Source of the DNA: Methylomonas sp. LW13
Lineage (GTDB): Bacteria; Pseudomonadota; Gammaproteobacteria; Methylococcales; Methylomonadaceae
DNA length: 64,000 nt
Assembly: GCF_016865255.1 (NCBI RefSeq)
Contig: NZ_CP033381.1
Location: 4,464,001-4,528,000, forward strand
Reading direction: 5' to 3'
In this document: positions 45,448 to 56,462 of the stretch, piece by piece
Position numbering within the stretch: the stretch's first letter is position 1
Layout: each line of letters begins with the position of its first letter
Position numbers and translations under genes: made by a program
Notes under the pieces: model-generated
Database searches by the model: none
The model's input: only the letters and a program-made list of their open reading frames with translations
Told to the model about the DNA's origin: nothing

Positions 45448-48021
45448 ATGCGAATGGATAAATTAACCAGTAAATTTCAACAGGCGCTCAGCGACGCGCA
45501 AAGCATGGCCCTAGGCAAGGACCACCAGTTCATCGAGCCGGTGCACGTAATGTTGGCGTTGATCGATCAGGAAGGCGGCAGTATCAAACCTTTACTGATG
45601 CAGGTTGGCATCCAGGTCAACGCCTTGCGCAATGAGCTAAGCAAGGAAATTGATCGTCTGGCCAGCGTCTCCGGCGCCGGCGGCGATGTGCAGATTTCCA
45701 ACGAATTGTCGCGGATGTTGAATCTGACCGACAAACTGGCGCAGAAACGTAAAGATGCGTTCATCTCCAGCGAATTATTTTTGCTGGCAGCCCTGGAAGC
45801 CAGCGGCTCCTTACAAAAAATCCTCAAGCAAGCAGGCGTCACCGCTTCGGCCGTGGAAAAAGCCATCGAAAACATGCGCGGCGGCCAGAACGTCAACGAT
45901 GCCAACGCCGAAGATCAACGCCAGGCCTTGAAAAAATACACCATCAACCTGACCGAACGTGCCGAACAAGGCAAGCTGGACCCGGTGATCGGTCGTGACG
46001 ACGAAATCCGCCGCACCATCCAGGTCTTGCAACGCCGCACCAAAAACAACCCGGTGCTGATCGGCGAGCCGGGCGTCGGCAAAACTGCCATTGTCGAGGG
46101 TCTGGCGCAACGTATCGTTAACGGCGAAGTGCCGGAAGGTATCAAAGGTAAGCAACTATTGTCGCTAGACATGGCGGCATTAATCGCCGGCGCCAAGTTT
46201 CGCGGCGAGTTTGAGGAGCGTCTGAAAGCCGTACTTAATGACGTTGCCAAACAGGAAGGCCAGATCATCCTGTTCATCGACGAGCTGCACACCATGGTCG
46301 GCGCCGGCAAGGCCGAAGGCGCGATGGACGCCGGCAATATGCTGAAACCCGCTCTAGCTCGCGGCGAACTGCATTGCGTCGGCGCCACAACGCTGGACGA
46401 ATATCGGCAATACATAGAAAAAGACGCCGCATTGGAACGCCGTTTTCAAAAAGTACTGGTCGACGAACCGAGCGTCGAAGACACCATCGCCATCTTGCGT
46501 GGCTTGAAAGAACGTTACGAAATCCACCACAGCGTCGACATCACCGACCCGGCCATCGTTGCCGCCGCCATGCTGTCGCACCGCTACATTTCCGATCGGC
46601 AATTGCCGGACAAAGCCATCGACTTGATCGACGAAGCCGCCAGCCGGATCCGGATGGAAATGGACTCCAAACCGGAATCGATGGATAAACTTGACAGGCG
46701 TTTGATTCAATTGAAAATCGAACGCGAGGCCATGAAAAACGAAAGCGACGCGGCCTCAAAAAAACGCCTGGAAATCCTGCAAGTGGAAATCGCCGACTTG
46801 GAAAAAGAATATTCCGATTTGGAAGAAATCTGGAAAGCCGAGAAAGCGGCATTGCAAGGCACTGCAACGATCAAGGAACGCCTGGAACATGCCCGCCTGG
46901 AACTGGAAGCGGCCCGCCGCAGCCAGGATTACGCGCGGATGTCCGAGCTGCAATACGGCGACATACCCAAACTGGAGAAAGAACTGGACTTGGCTTCGCA
47001 AGCAGAAATGCAGGAAACCACCCTGCTGCGCAGCAAGGTCACGGAAGAAGAAATCGCCGAAGTGGTTTCGAAATGGACCGGCATTCCGGTCTCGAAAATG
47101 ATGGAAGGTGAGCGCGAAAAATTGCTGCGCATGGAAGAAGAGCTGGGCAAACGGGTGATCGGCCAAACCGAGGCCTTGAAAGCCGTCAGCAACGCGATCC
47201 GCCGCTCCCGCGCCGGCCTGTCGGACCCGAACCGGCCCAACGGCTCGTTCCTATTCTTGGGGCCGACAGGAGTCGGTAAGACCGAGCTTTGCAAGGCTTT
47301 GGCCGAATTCATGTTCGATACCGAGGAAGCAATGGTGCGCATCGACATGTCGGAGTTCATGGAGAAACATTCCGTGGCCCGTTTGATCGGCGCACCTCCC
47401 GGCTATGTCGGTTATGAAGAAGGCGGCTATCTAACTGAGGCCGTGCGCCGGAAACCCTACTCGGTCATCCTGCTTGACGAAATCGAGAAAGCCCATAACG
47501 ATGTGTTTAACGTATTGCTGCAAGTGCTTGACGACGGCCGTTTGACGGATGGACAGGGTCGCACCGTCGACTTTAAAAACACGGTGGTGGTAATGACGTC
47601 GAACCTGGGCTCCAGCGTGATCCAGGAACTGGCGGGCGAAGACAACTATGTCGAAATGAAAGATGCGGTGATGGAGATTGTAGCTCAGCATTTCCGACCG
47701 GAATTCATCAATCGGGTCGATGAAGCAGTGGTCTTCCATCCGCTCGGCCAGGGCCAAATCCGCGCCATCTGTAAAATTCAGATCGAATTGTTGCGCCGTC
47801 GTCTCCAGGAAAAAGACATTGGTCTGGAAGTCAGCGAAACCGCACTGGATCTACTCGGCGAAGCCGGTTTCGATCCGGTTTACGGCGCACGGCCTTTGAA
47901 ACGGGCGATACAACGGCAATTGGAAAATCCGCTGGCTAATGAGATTTTGTCAGGACGCTTCATCCCTGGGGACTCGATCAAAATCGATGTCGCAAATGAC
48001 GGATTGACATTTAGCCAATAA
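45448..48021 (+). CDS. clpB: ATP-dependent disaggregase ClpB
   Basis: Hsp100 chaperone of 857 residues that resolves protein aggregates with DnaK. It has an N-terminal Clp repeat domain (1-145), AAA-1 with Walker A GEPGVGKT near 206-213, a coiled-coil M domain at about 410-530 (which distinguishes ClpB from ClpA), and AAA-2 with GPTGVGKT near 608-615. A second start at ATG 45454 is possible ([10 protein letters not shown]). Regulated by the sigma-32 promoter upstream. Confidence 0.96.
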   Translation: MRMDKLTSKFQQALSDAQSMALGKDHQFIEPVHVMLALIDQEGGSIKPLLMQVGIQVNALRNELSKEIDRLASVSGAGGDVQISNELSRMLNLTDKLAQKRKDAFISSELFLLAALEASGSLQKILKQAGVTASAVEKAIENMRGGQNVNDANAEDQRQALKKYTINLTERAEQGKLDPVIGRDDEIRRTIQVLQRRTKNNPVLIGEPGVGKTAIVEGLAQRIVNGEVPEGIKGKQLLSLDMAALIAGAKFRGEFEERLKAVLNDVAKQEGQIILFIDELHTMVGAGKAEGAMDAGNMLKPALARGELHCVGATTLDEYRQYIEKDAALERRFQKVLVDEPSVEDTIAILRGLKERYEIHHSVDITDPAIVAAAMLSHRYISDRQLPDKAIDLIDEAASRIRMEMDSKPESMDKLDRRLIQLKIEREAMKNESDAASKKRLEILQVEIADLEKEYSDLEEIWKAEKAALQGTATIKERLEHARLELEAARRSQDYARMSELQYGDIPKLEKELDLASQAEMQETTLLRSKVTEEEIAEVVSKWTGIPVSKMMEGEREKLLRMEEELGKRVIGQTEALKAVSNAIRRSRAGLSDPNRPNGSFLFLGPTGVGKTELCKALAEFMFDTEEAMVRIDMSEFMEKHSVARLIGAPPGYVGYEEGGYLTEAVRRKPYSVILLDEIEKAHNDVFNVLLQVLDDGRLTDGQGRTVDFKNTVVVMTSNLGSSVIQELAGEDNYVEMKDAVMEIVAQHFRPEFINRVDEAVVFHPLGQGQIRAICKIQIELLRRRLQEKDIGLEVSETALDLLGEAGFDPVYGARPLKRAIQRQLENPLANEILSGRFIPGDSIKIDVANDGLTFSQ

Positions 48022-48370
48022 AAACGGCTTCGAATAAGCTGCCGGGTTAGCAGTTTGCTAACCCGGTAGTCACCTGTACCAACGGCCGTATCGCCCGAAA
48101 TTCAAATCAGATAGAATGGACGCCGGAAGTGCATGGTTTATCGCCGCAATCCGGGATAACCGACTATTAACGGCTCGTCACTTAATATAGGTCTCGAATC
48201 GGTAAAAGCCAACTTCTCCGGTCGACCAACGGCGTGGTCAAGTATTTGTCATCACGCTCTTATTTGAACCGTCGGTTTTGCTTACGACATTTCCGCATGG
48301 GAACGGATATTGTCGACACATTATCAATTTAAGGCATCCCGCCATCATACTTATTCAAGGTTAAAGGAAA
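48022..48370. other. intergenic region after clpB with strong hairpin
   Basis: A perfect 11-base stem, CCGGGTTAGCA (48042-48052) and TGCTAACCCGG (48056-48066) with loop GTT, lies 20 bases after the clpB stop and probably ends or protects its transcript, though no T-run follows. The rest holds the leader of the next PEP-CTERM gene; no further gene was seen. Confidence 0.6.
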
Positions 48371-49294
48371 ATGCGTTTGTCACACACTATAGCAACTACC
48401 AGTTTATTATTGGCTGCCGCCATCTCTCCAGCCCATGCAGCCTTGGTAGGGCCGGCCAGCGACTACAATGTTTTCGTATTCGGCAACTTCATCAGCTCAA
48501 ATTCCGATACCGAGGGCAACTTGGCTGCCGGCGGCAATATTACATTGACCAACTATTCGGTGGCCTCGCAAATCAGTGGCAACGCAGCCCGTTTGGTCGT
48601 AAACGGCACGCTAACCGCCAACAACGGTGGCGTAGGCAATGGTCAGAACGGCAGCATCTATGCAGGCGGCACCCTGCTAAGCAGCTTTACCGCCAATGGC
48701 GGCGTCTTCGCGCAAACATTGGTGGATTTTTCCGGTGCGCAAACCCAATATCAAAACATCTCGAACGCCTGGAACGCTTTGACCGCCAACGGCAGTGTCG
48801 GCAACAATTACGGCACGCTGAATTTGACCGGCAACAATAGCGAACTCAACGTGTTTGACATAGACGGCGCCGAACTGACCGCCAGCAATACGATCAACAT
48901 CAGCGCTCCCAGCAACTCCACCGTGTTGATCAATGTCAGCGGCACCGGCCAGATATTTCAAAACGGCCAAGTCAATCTTAACGGTATCGACGCCACACAC
49001 GTCATCTACAATTTCTATGACGCAATGTCGTTAACGTTAGCGGGCAGCAAGAACCCTCAGGGCTCGATTCTAGCGCCCTGGGCCAACGTATTTGGCGGTT
49101 ACGGACAATTGAACGGCCAATTGGTTGCTCAGTCGTTTAACGGCAATATCGAATTCCACAACCAGCTGTTCGCCAGCAATATTGCCGCAGTGCCCGTACC
49201 AGCGGCGATTTGGTTGTTCGGCTCAGCCTTAGGTATTTTGGGAATCAACGGCCAAAAAAACTCGCGCGTTAAGTCTCATCGTGACTCCCTCTAG
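48371..49294 (+). CDS. choice-of-anchor A family PEP-CTERM protein
   Basis: Secreted protein of 307 residues with a signal peptide (cleavage after PAHA, residue 24). The choice-of-anchor A domain at about 25-265 begins DYNVFVFGNFISSNSDTEGN and includes GGNITL. The PEP-CTERM tail VPVPAAIWLFGSALGILGI precedes NGQKNSRVK. It is probably anchored or released at the cell surface by exosortase. AAAGGAAA precedes the ATG. Confidence 0.88.
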   Translation: MRLSHTIATTSLLLAAAISPAHAALVGPASDYNVFVFGNFISSNSDTEGNLAAGGNITLTNYSVASQISGNAARLVVNGTLTANNGGVGNGQNGSIYAGGTLLSSFTANGGVFAQTLVDFSGAQTQYQNISNAWNALTANGSVGNNYGTLNLTGNNSELNVFDIDGAELTASNTINISAPSNSTVLINVSGTGQIFQNGQVNLNGIDATHVIYNFYDAMSLTLAGSKNPQGSILAPWANVFGGYGQLNGQLVAQSFNGNIEFHNQLFASNIAAVPVPAAIWLFGSALGILGINGQKNSRVKSHRDSL

Positions 49295-49310
49295 CTATTT
49301 CGAGGGAGTC
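49283..49310 (+). terminator. hairpin overlapping the stop codon of the PEP-CTERM gene
   Basis: GACTCCCTC (49283-49291) and GAGGGAGTC (49302-49310) form a perfect 9-base stem whose loop holds the TAG stop. Only a short CCTTT follows, so it is a weak intrinsic terminator or a stability element. Confidence 0.55.
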
Positions 49311-49380
49311 GCACCTTTCCGTTCTTGTCGAAAAATCGTGGCATGCCCATCAATCGCTCAAATCTGAGCGTACATGGCCG

Positions 49381-49794
49381 CTATTCCTTCGCCCCGGCTC
49401 GAAGCAGCATATTCGCAATTTCCCGATGACCTCGGGTTCTCGCAAACTGTAGCGCATTGGCTGTCGGCTTGGCGCCGTTCGCCAATAGCAGTTCCACCAT
49501 TTCCGTCCGCCCTCTACCGGCCGCCAACCCCAAAGCGGCACTATCGCCAGCGTTGATATCCATTCCCGCATCCAGAAATAATCGCACCGCCGCCATATCG
49601 CCCGCTCCAGCGGAGGTCGCGAATTGCTGTTCCGTGTATTCAACACCCATTTGCTGCAAATCTTTCCGGGCTTGTACCACGTCAGCAGCGCATGCAGAAC
49701 CCACCTGAAGAATACTCAATGTCGCTAACATCGCAACGATGCGCAAGGCATCGCTCCGAACAATTTTGGATAATATTTTCTCGTTCATCGACAA
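49381..49794 (-). CDS. exported ankyrin-repeat protein
   Basis: Periplasmic protein of 137 residues: a signal peptide ends near residue 36 (GSACAAD). Three ankyrin repeats follow at about 55-135 (AGDMAAVRLFLDAGMDINAG; GRTEMVELLLANGAKPTA; GHREIANMLLRAGAK). It is likely a protein-binding adaptor. AGGAGCTTG lies before the ATG. The partner is unknown. Confidence 0.85.
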   Translation of the reverse strand: MSMNEKILSKIVRSDALRIVAMLATLSILQVGSACAADVVQARKDLQQMGVEYTEQQFATSAGAGDMAAVRLFLDAGMDINAGDSAALGLAAGRGRTEMVELLLANGAKPTANALQFARTRGHREIANMLLRAGAKE

Positions 49795-49902
49795 GCTCCT
49801 GAGGCCGCAAACTCATATGAATTAAACGCGAACGAGGCTCAAAGACATGGCCTTTTTGCAGAGTTTGACAGCACTCGCTCAGACGTCCTCGCGTTGTTGC
49901 CA

Positions 49903-50919
49903 TTAAATTTCGACGACCCGACCTTCCGCCGCCGATTGCAATGCGGCCACTATCGTTCTGCAATTGTCGCGGGCGTCGGCTAGGGACAACTGCGCCCCCT
50001 GACCACTCAACACGCAATTGCTGAAATGTTCAATCTCCAGACGGAAGTGATTGGAAGCCGGCAAACGCTCTTCGGACTGGCGACCGTCCTCGGTCCACCA
50101 AGAAATCACCGGCACATCGCCAGGCAATTGCCAAACCACATGACATTTTATACCCCCTTGGGTACCGATGATTTCGTATTCGCAGCGCCGAGCCCGTTCA
50201 AAGCTGAAATCGAAATGTGCGAATTTGCCTTCGCCGAAATCCAGCACGCCGCTAGTGGCGATGTCGGCGCCGCTTTCCACGTATTTGGACAACGCCATTA
50301 CCCGGCAAGGGGATTGCTGAAAAAACATTCGCAGCGAATGAATTGCATAGCAGCCAATATCCCACATCGCACCACCACCATGCGAAACATCGTCGGCTAA
50401 ACGATACATCCGGGCCGGACGCATCATGAACGAATAGCTGGCACGTACCGATCGAATTTCGCCTATCAGTCCGGAGCCGATCAACTCCAATACACGGGCA
50501 TGTTGCGGATGGAAACGATACATAAAGCCTTCCATCACGGTCACCCCGTAACGGCGAGCCGCTGTTTCTATCGCATCAATATCGGCAACCGTCAGCGCCA
50601 TCGGTTTTTCGCATAACACATGCTTGCGATGCTCGATGGCACGTAAAGTCCATTCAGCGTGTTCATGATTCGCCATTGGCAAATAAATGGCTTGTACGTC
50701 ATCGTCGTTGAGCAGAGAATCCAAATTGTCGTAACTCTGTATCTCAGGATGGCAGGGGGCATATTTAGCCAACGTTTGCGCCGCAGCCCCGGGACGGCGG
50801 CTGGCGATACCAATCAGTTCGGCATTAGATGCTTCGACTATTGCCGGCAATAAGCGTTCGTTGATGCGGGCCGCGCCGAGAATGCCCCAACGCAGTTTGG
50901 CTTGGTCTTGGTTATTCAT
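49903..50919 (-). CDS. Gfo/Idh/MocA family oxidoreductase
   Basis: NAD(P)-dependent sugar or cyclitol dehydrogenase family, 338 residues. The Rossmann motif is GILGAARIN (about 13-21), the catalytic-context motif EKPMALT is near 99-105, and a C-terminal beta-sheet domain from 125 includes GGAMWDIGCYAIHSLRM. The substrate cannot be told. It is monocistronic on the minus strand. Confidence 0.88.
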   Translation of the reverse strand: MNNQDQAKLRWGILGAARINERLLPAIVEASNAELIGIASRRPGAAAQTLAKYAPCHPEIQSYDNLDSLLNDDDVQAIYLPMANHEHAEWTLRAIEHRKHVLCEKPMALTVADIDAIETAARRYGVTVMEGFMYRFHPQHARVLELIGSGLIGEIRSVRASYSFMMRPARMYRLADDVSHGGGAMWDIGCYAIHSLRMFFQQSPCRVMALSKYVESGADIATSGVLDFGEGKFAHFDFSFERARRCEYEIIGTQGGIKCHVVWQLPGDVPVISWWTEDGRQSEERLPASNHFRLEIEHFSNCVLSGQGAQLSLADARDNCRTIVAALQSAAEGRVVEI

Positions 50920-51084
50920 GACAGTACCTTAGACTGATGAGCTGAAAGCTATCAGATTAGCAGCATGTCCACGCGCCGCAAGCAACTTATTCCAAATAAG
51001 TTGCTTGAAAGCTAACAACCTTTGATTATCGGAAAGATTAGGAGCCAGAGCATCTGGTATCTGCGCGAGATAAAACCGCCGCGC

Positions 51085-51124
51085 ATAAAAAAGGCCCAAG
51101 CAACATCTGTTGCATAGGCCTTGT
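51085..51124 (-). terminator. rho-independent terminator of rpsT
   Basis: Minus strand: AAGGCCTATGCAAC, 4-base loop, GTTGCTTGGGCCTT, then TTTTAT. It is placed 25 bases after the rpsT stop. Confidence 0.9.
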
Positions 51125-51148
51125 TGATCTATCGACTTTGCGTCGAGA

Positions 51149-51412
51149 TCAAGCCATTGCGCGCAGTCTGTCGTTTAGTCTGCTTTTGCTGCGAGCCGCT
51201 TTATTTTTGTGGATAAGGCCTTTGTTAACAGCCGAATCGATTACAGGAACAGCGGTTTTAAACGCGGCTTGAGCTTGCTCTTTATCGCCTGCTCTAACAG
51301 CGGCGATCACTTTTTTAACGAAAGTGCGTAAGTTGCTGCGCTGTCCGGCATTGCGAATACGGCTTTTCTCAGCCTGACGCGCTCTTTTTCTAGCTTGTGG
51401 TGAATTAGCCAT
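51149..51412 (-). CDS. rpsT: 30S ribosomal protein S20
   Basis: Basic 87-residue protein starting [20 protein letters not shown] and ending [10 protein letters not shown], typical of the S20 family, which binds 16S rRNA. It is flanked by a consensus promoter and a strong terminator and is divergent from murJ, a common gammaproteobacterial arrangement. Confidence 0.96.
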   Translation of the reverse strand: MANSPQARKRARQAEKSRIRNAGQRSNLRTFVKKVIAAVRAGDKEQAQAAFKTAVPVIDSAVNKGLIHKNKAARSKSRLNDRLRAMA

Positions 51413-51449
51413 AGTCTATCAGTTCTTTTGAGTTAATCTGGAACCGCGT

Positions 51450-51478
51450 ATTATCATTTTGGATGCTATGATTGTCAA
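51450..51478 (-). promoter_or_regulatory. sigma-70 promoter of rpsT
   Basis: Minus strand: TTGACA (51478-51473), 17 bases, GATAAT (51455-51450), about 38 bases before the rpsT start. Confidence 0.85.
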
Positions 51479-51514
51479 ATTTTTAGTGTTCCCAAACTCA
51501 ATCTGAGGCCTGCA

Positions 51515-53062
51515 GTGAGTAAGCAGCTGTTTAAATCCACCGCAATCGTTAGCAGTATGACCATGATTTCGCGGATCATGGGTTTTGTAAGAGACATGCT
51601 ATTTGCCAACATTTTTGGCGTTAACGCGGCAACCGATGCGTTTTTCGTGGCCTTCAGGATTCCGAACTTCCTGCGCCGCTTGTTCATGGAAGGCGCGTTC
51701 GCCCAAGCTTTTGTACCAGCTCTGTCCGATTATAACGAAAAAGACAGCGAGGAAGGTTTGCGACTGTTTATCGACCGCACCGCCGGCACCTTGGCAGTCT
51801 TGTTGGTGTTATTCACAGTGGCGGGCGTCATTGCAGCGCCGTTGCTGATCCTGCTTTTTGCGCCCGGTTTTCTGTGGGAAGGCGACCAGTACGAACTGGC
51901 TGTGCAAATGCTGCGCATCACCTTCCCATATTTGTTCTTCGTTACGCTGGTTGCATTCTCCGGCGCGATTTTGAACGCACGCGGCAAATTCGCCATTCCG
52001 GCACTGACTCCGGTATTTCTGAATATTTGCATGATAGGCGCTGCAATCTGGATTTCGCCGTTAATGGCCAAACCCATTATGGCTTTAGCGTGGGGCGTAT
52101 TTGGCGCCGGCGTAGTGCAACTGTTATTTCAAATCCCTGCACTGATAAGGCTCGGCTTGCTGCCCAGGCCGCGCTGGGGCTACCAAGACCCAGCGGTGCA
52201 ACGCATGCTCAAGCAGATGCTCCCCGCCATTTTTGGAGTCTCCGTGGTGCAAGTCAATTTACTGTTCGGCACTTTGGTAGCTTCATTTTTAACGTCGGGC
52301 AGCGTTTCTTGGCTTTACTACTCCGATAGGCTGGTGGAGTTTCCGCTCGGAATTTTGGGTGTAGCGCTGGCGACAGTCATTTTGCCGAGATTGTCCGAGA
52401 ACCATGCCGCTGAAGATGCCCTGGCCTTTTCCAAAGCGTTGGACTGGGGCTTGAAACTGGTGTTACTGATCGGCCTGCCTGCTACCCTGGGTTTAACACT
52501 GCTGGCTGAGCCCTTGTTATCAACGCTGTTTCAATATAATGAATTCGGCAGCGACGATGTGCGGATGGCAGGCAAGAGCCTGATGGCTTATGCGCTAGGC
52601 TTACTGGCCTTTATGTTGATCAAGATATTGGTTCCAGGCTTCACTTCCCGCCAGGATACACAAACGCCAATGCGTTTTGGTATGCATTCCATCGTCGCGA
52701 ATATCATATTGAGTGTGCTGCTGGCATTTCCCTTCGCTCATCTTGGCATCGCCCTGGCAACTACCTTGTCTGCATACCTAAACGCGCTCCTTCTTTTGTT
52801 GACGTTGTTAAAAACCCGAATTTACCAGCCTTGCGAGCAATGGCTAATATTCATAATGCGGGTTGTGGTGGCCAACGCAGTGATGTCGGCGTTTTTATAT
52901 TATTTTGTCGACGTGACGCTTTGGCTCGATTGGAGCGCGTCGCAACGAGGCCTGCACCTGGGGATAACAATCGGCTCGGCAATCTTGATTTATAGTTCGG
53001 CGCTGATACTGTTAGGTATCCGCCCCCGGCATATCGGCTTGCAAAAATCCGTAACGACTTGA
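51515..53062 (+). CDS. murJ: lipid II flippase MurJ
   Basis: Moves lipid II across the inner membrane for peptidoglycan synthesis. It has 515 residues and fourteen hydrophobic segments; the N-terminus SMTMISRIMGFVRDMLFANI and AFFVAFRIPNFLRRLFMEGA are diagnostic of the MviN family. It starts at GTG 51515, with GAGG 7 bases upstream. It is followed by proC. Confidence 0.95.
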   Translation: MSKQLFKSTAIVSSMTMISRIMGFVRDMLFANIFGVNAATDAFFVAFRIPNFLRRLFMEGAFAQAFVPALSDYNEKDSEEGLRLFIDRTAGTLAVLLVLFTVAGVIAAPLLILLFAPGFLWEGDQYELAVQMLRITFPYLFFVTLVAFSGAILNARGKFAIPALTPVFLNICMIGAAIWISPLMAKPIMALAWGVFGAGVVQLLFQIPALIRLGLLPRPRWGYQDPAVQRMLKQMLPAIFGVSVVQVNLLFGTLVASFLTSGSVSWLYYSDRLVEFPLGILGVALATVILPRLSENHAAEDALAFSKALDWGLKLVLLIGLPATLGLTLLAEPLLSTLFQYNEFGSDDVRMAGKSLMAYALGLLAFMLIKILVPGFTSRQDTQTPMRFGMHSIVANIILSVLLAFPFAHLGIALATTLSAYLNALLLLLTLLKTRIYQPCEQWLIFIMRVVVANAVMSAFLYYFVDVTLWLDWSASQRGLHLGITIGSAILIYSSALILLGIRPRHIGLQKSVTT

Positions 53063-53147
53063 GATTCTCTGCGACGCCACCATTGTCATGTAGAATGCAT
53101 CGCGAAAAGCGGTTTCCGTAACAATTCAACAGACTAATCAGTAAGCT

Positions 53148-53975
53148 ATGAAAACAAAAACAATCGGTTTTATTGGTGGCGGTAATATGGCGACCAGTCT
53201 AATCAGCGGCTTGATTGCCAGCGGCCATTCACCGCAGCAGATCTGGGTGTCGGATACCGCGCCCGCCACGTTGCAGGCTCACACCGATCAACTTCATGTC
53301 AATACTACCGCCAACAACGAGACAGTCATTAACGAAGTCGAAGTCGTGGTGCTGGCAGTTAAACCGCAAATATTGCGCGATGTTGCTTTGCAAATCGCTC
53401 CCAGCCTGAAACAAAAGAATGTGCTGGTCGTATCGATTGCCGCCGGCATTTCCCAACAAAGCCTGTCTAAGTGGCTAGGTAGCGAGGCCGCTATCGTGCG
53501 CTGCATGCCAAACACACCGGCACTGGTGCAAACCGGTGCAACCGCATTGCACGCCAACGCCAATGTTGATGACGAACAAAAAGATCTGGCCGAAAATATT
53601 TTACGCGCTGTCGGTTTGGCCCTGTGGGTCAACGACGAAAACCAACTTGACGCGGTAACCGCCGTCTCCGGCAGCGGACCAGCCTATTTCTTCCTGCTGA
53701 TGGAAGCGATGGAAAAAGCCGCCCTGGAATTGGGCCTGGACGAACGTTCCGCCAGACTGCTGATACAACAAACCGCGCTGGGCGCCGCCAAAATTGCTTT
53801 GGAATCGGCCGAATCGCCCGCACAATTGCGCGCCAGAGTTACCTCGCCGGGCGGCACCACTCAGCAAGCCATAGAGACATTTATGCAAAACGGTTTTGTC
53901 GAACTGGTTGCCAAAGCCTTGCATGCCGCCAATGACCGTTCCATTGAAATGTCAAAACAACTAGGAGCCGACTAA
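53148..53975 (+). CDS. proC: pyrroline-5-carboxylate reductase
   Basis: Last step of proline synthesis. The NAD(P)-binding motif GFIGGGNMA is at residues 6-14, and the signature near 166-260 includes VTAVSGSGPAYFF and VTSPGGTTQQAIE. It has 275 residues. The stop overlaps the yggT start by one base (TAATG), so the two are coupled. Confidence 0.96.
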   Translation: MKTKTIGFIGGGNMATSLISGLIASGHSPQQIWVSDTAPATLQAHTDQLHVNTTANNETVINEVEVVVLAVKPQILRDVALQIAPSLKQKNVLVVSIAAGISQQSLSKWLGSEAAIVRCMPNTPALVQTGATALHANANVDDEQKDLAENILRAVGLALWVNDENQLDAVTAVSGSGPAYFFLLMEAMEKAALELGLDERSARLLIQQTALGAAKIALESAESPAQLRARVTSPGGTTQQAIETFMQNGFVELVAKALHAANDRSIEMSKQLGAD

Positions 53976-54550
53976 TGGGCAGCAATTACATGACCGACCC
54001 GATAGTGTTCCTGATAGACACCCTGTTTTCTTTATACATTTTAGCGGTGGCATTGCGCTTCTTATTGCAGTGGACCCAGGCCGATTTTTACAACCCGGTA
54101 TCGCAATTTCTGGTGAAAATCACCCATCCGCCGCTAAGGATCATGCGCCGTTTCATCCCGTCTATCGGCCGCATCGATAGCTCTTCTCTGGTATTGGCCT
54201 TGTTGCTGCAAATAGTAGCCAACTTCTCGATACTGGCTATTAAAGGCTTGTCCGTGAGTTTTGTGGCATTGACGTTATTGTCGTTTACCGACTTGCTGAA
54301 AATGCTGATCGATATTTTCGTTTACGCCATTTTTGCCGGCGCCATCCTCAGTTGGTTCGCCCCCGGCAGCTACGGCTCCGCCTCATCGATTTTGTACAGT
54401 TTGACTGATCCGCTGCTGAACGTGTGTCGCAAGGTTTTACCCGACCTGGGCGGGATAGATTTATCGCCGCTGGTGGCGCTGGTATTGTTGCAACTGGCAA
54501 AAATGATGATTTTGCCGCCCTTGCATCAATTGGTCAGCCTACTGGGCTAG
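53975..54550 (+). CDS. yggT: YggT family membrane protein
   Basis: A 191-residue inner-membrane protein with two YggT repeats, each with two helices: LLQWTQADFYNPVSQFLVKI then PPLRIMRRFIPSIGRIDSS, and in the second half DPLLNVCRKVLPDLGGIDLS. It occurs beside proC in many bacteria. Function is poorly known, with suggested roles in osmotic tolerance or membrane protein assembly. AGGAG lies 7 bases before the ATG. Confidence 0.93.
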   Translation: MGSNYMTDPIVFLIDTLFSLYILAVALRFLLQWTQADFYNPVSQFLVKITHPPLRIMRRFIPSIGRIDSSSLVLALLLQIVANFSILAIKGLSVSFVALTLLSFTDLLKMLIDIFVYAIFAGAILSWFAPGSYGSASSILYSLTDPLLNVCRKVLPDLGGIDLSPLVALVLLQLAKMMILPPLHQLVSLLG

Positions 54551-54569
54551 GCCTCTAGCCAGTATTGCC

Positions 54570-56462
<1,893 letters not shown>

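Noticed and set aside
48310..48840. 176-codon frame overlapping the choice-of-anchor A gene start
   Set aside because: Out-of-frame reading of the signal-peptide gene, Arg/Gln-rich, no family features.
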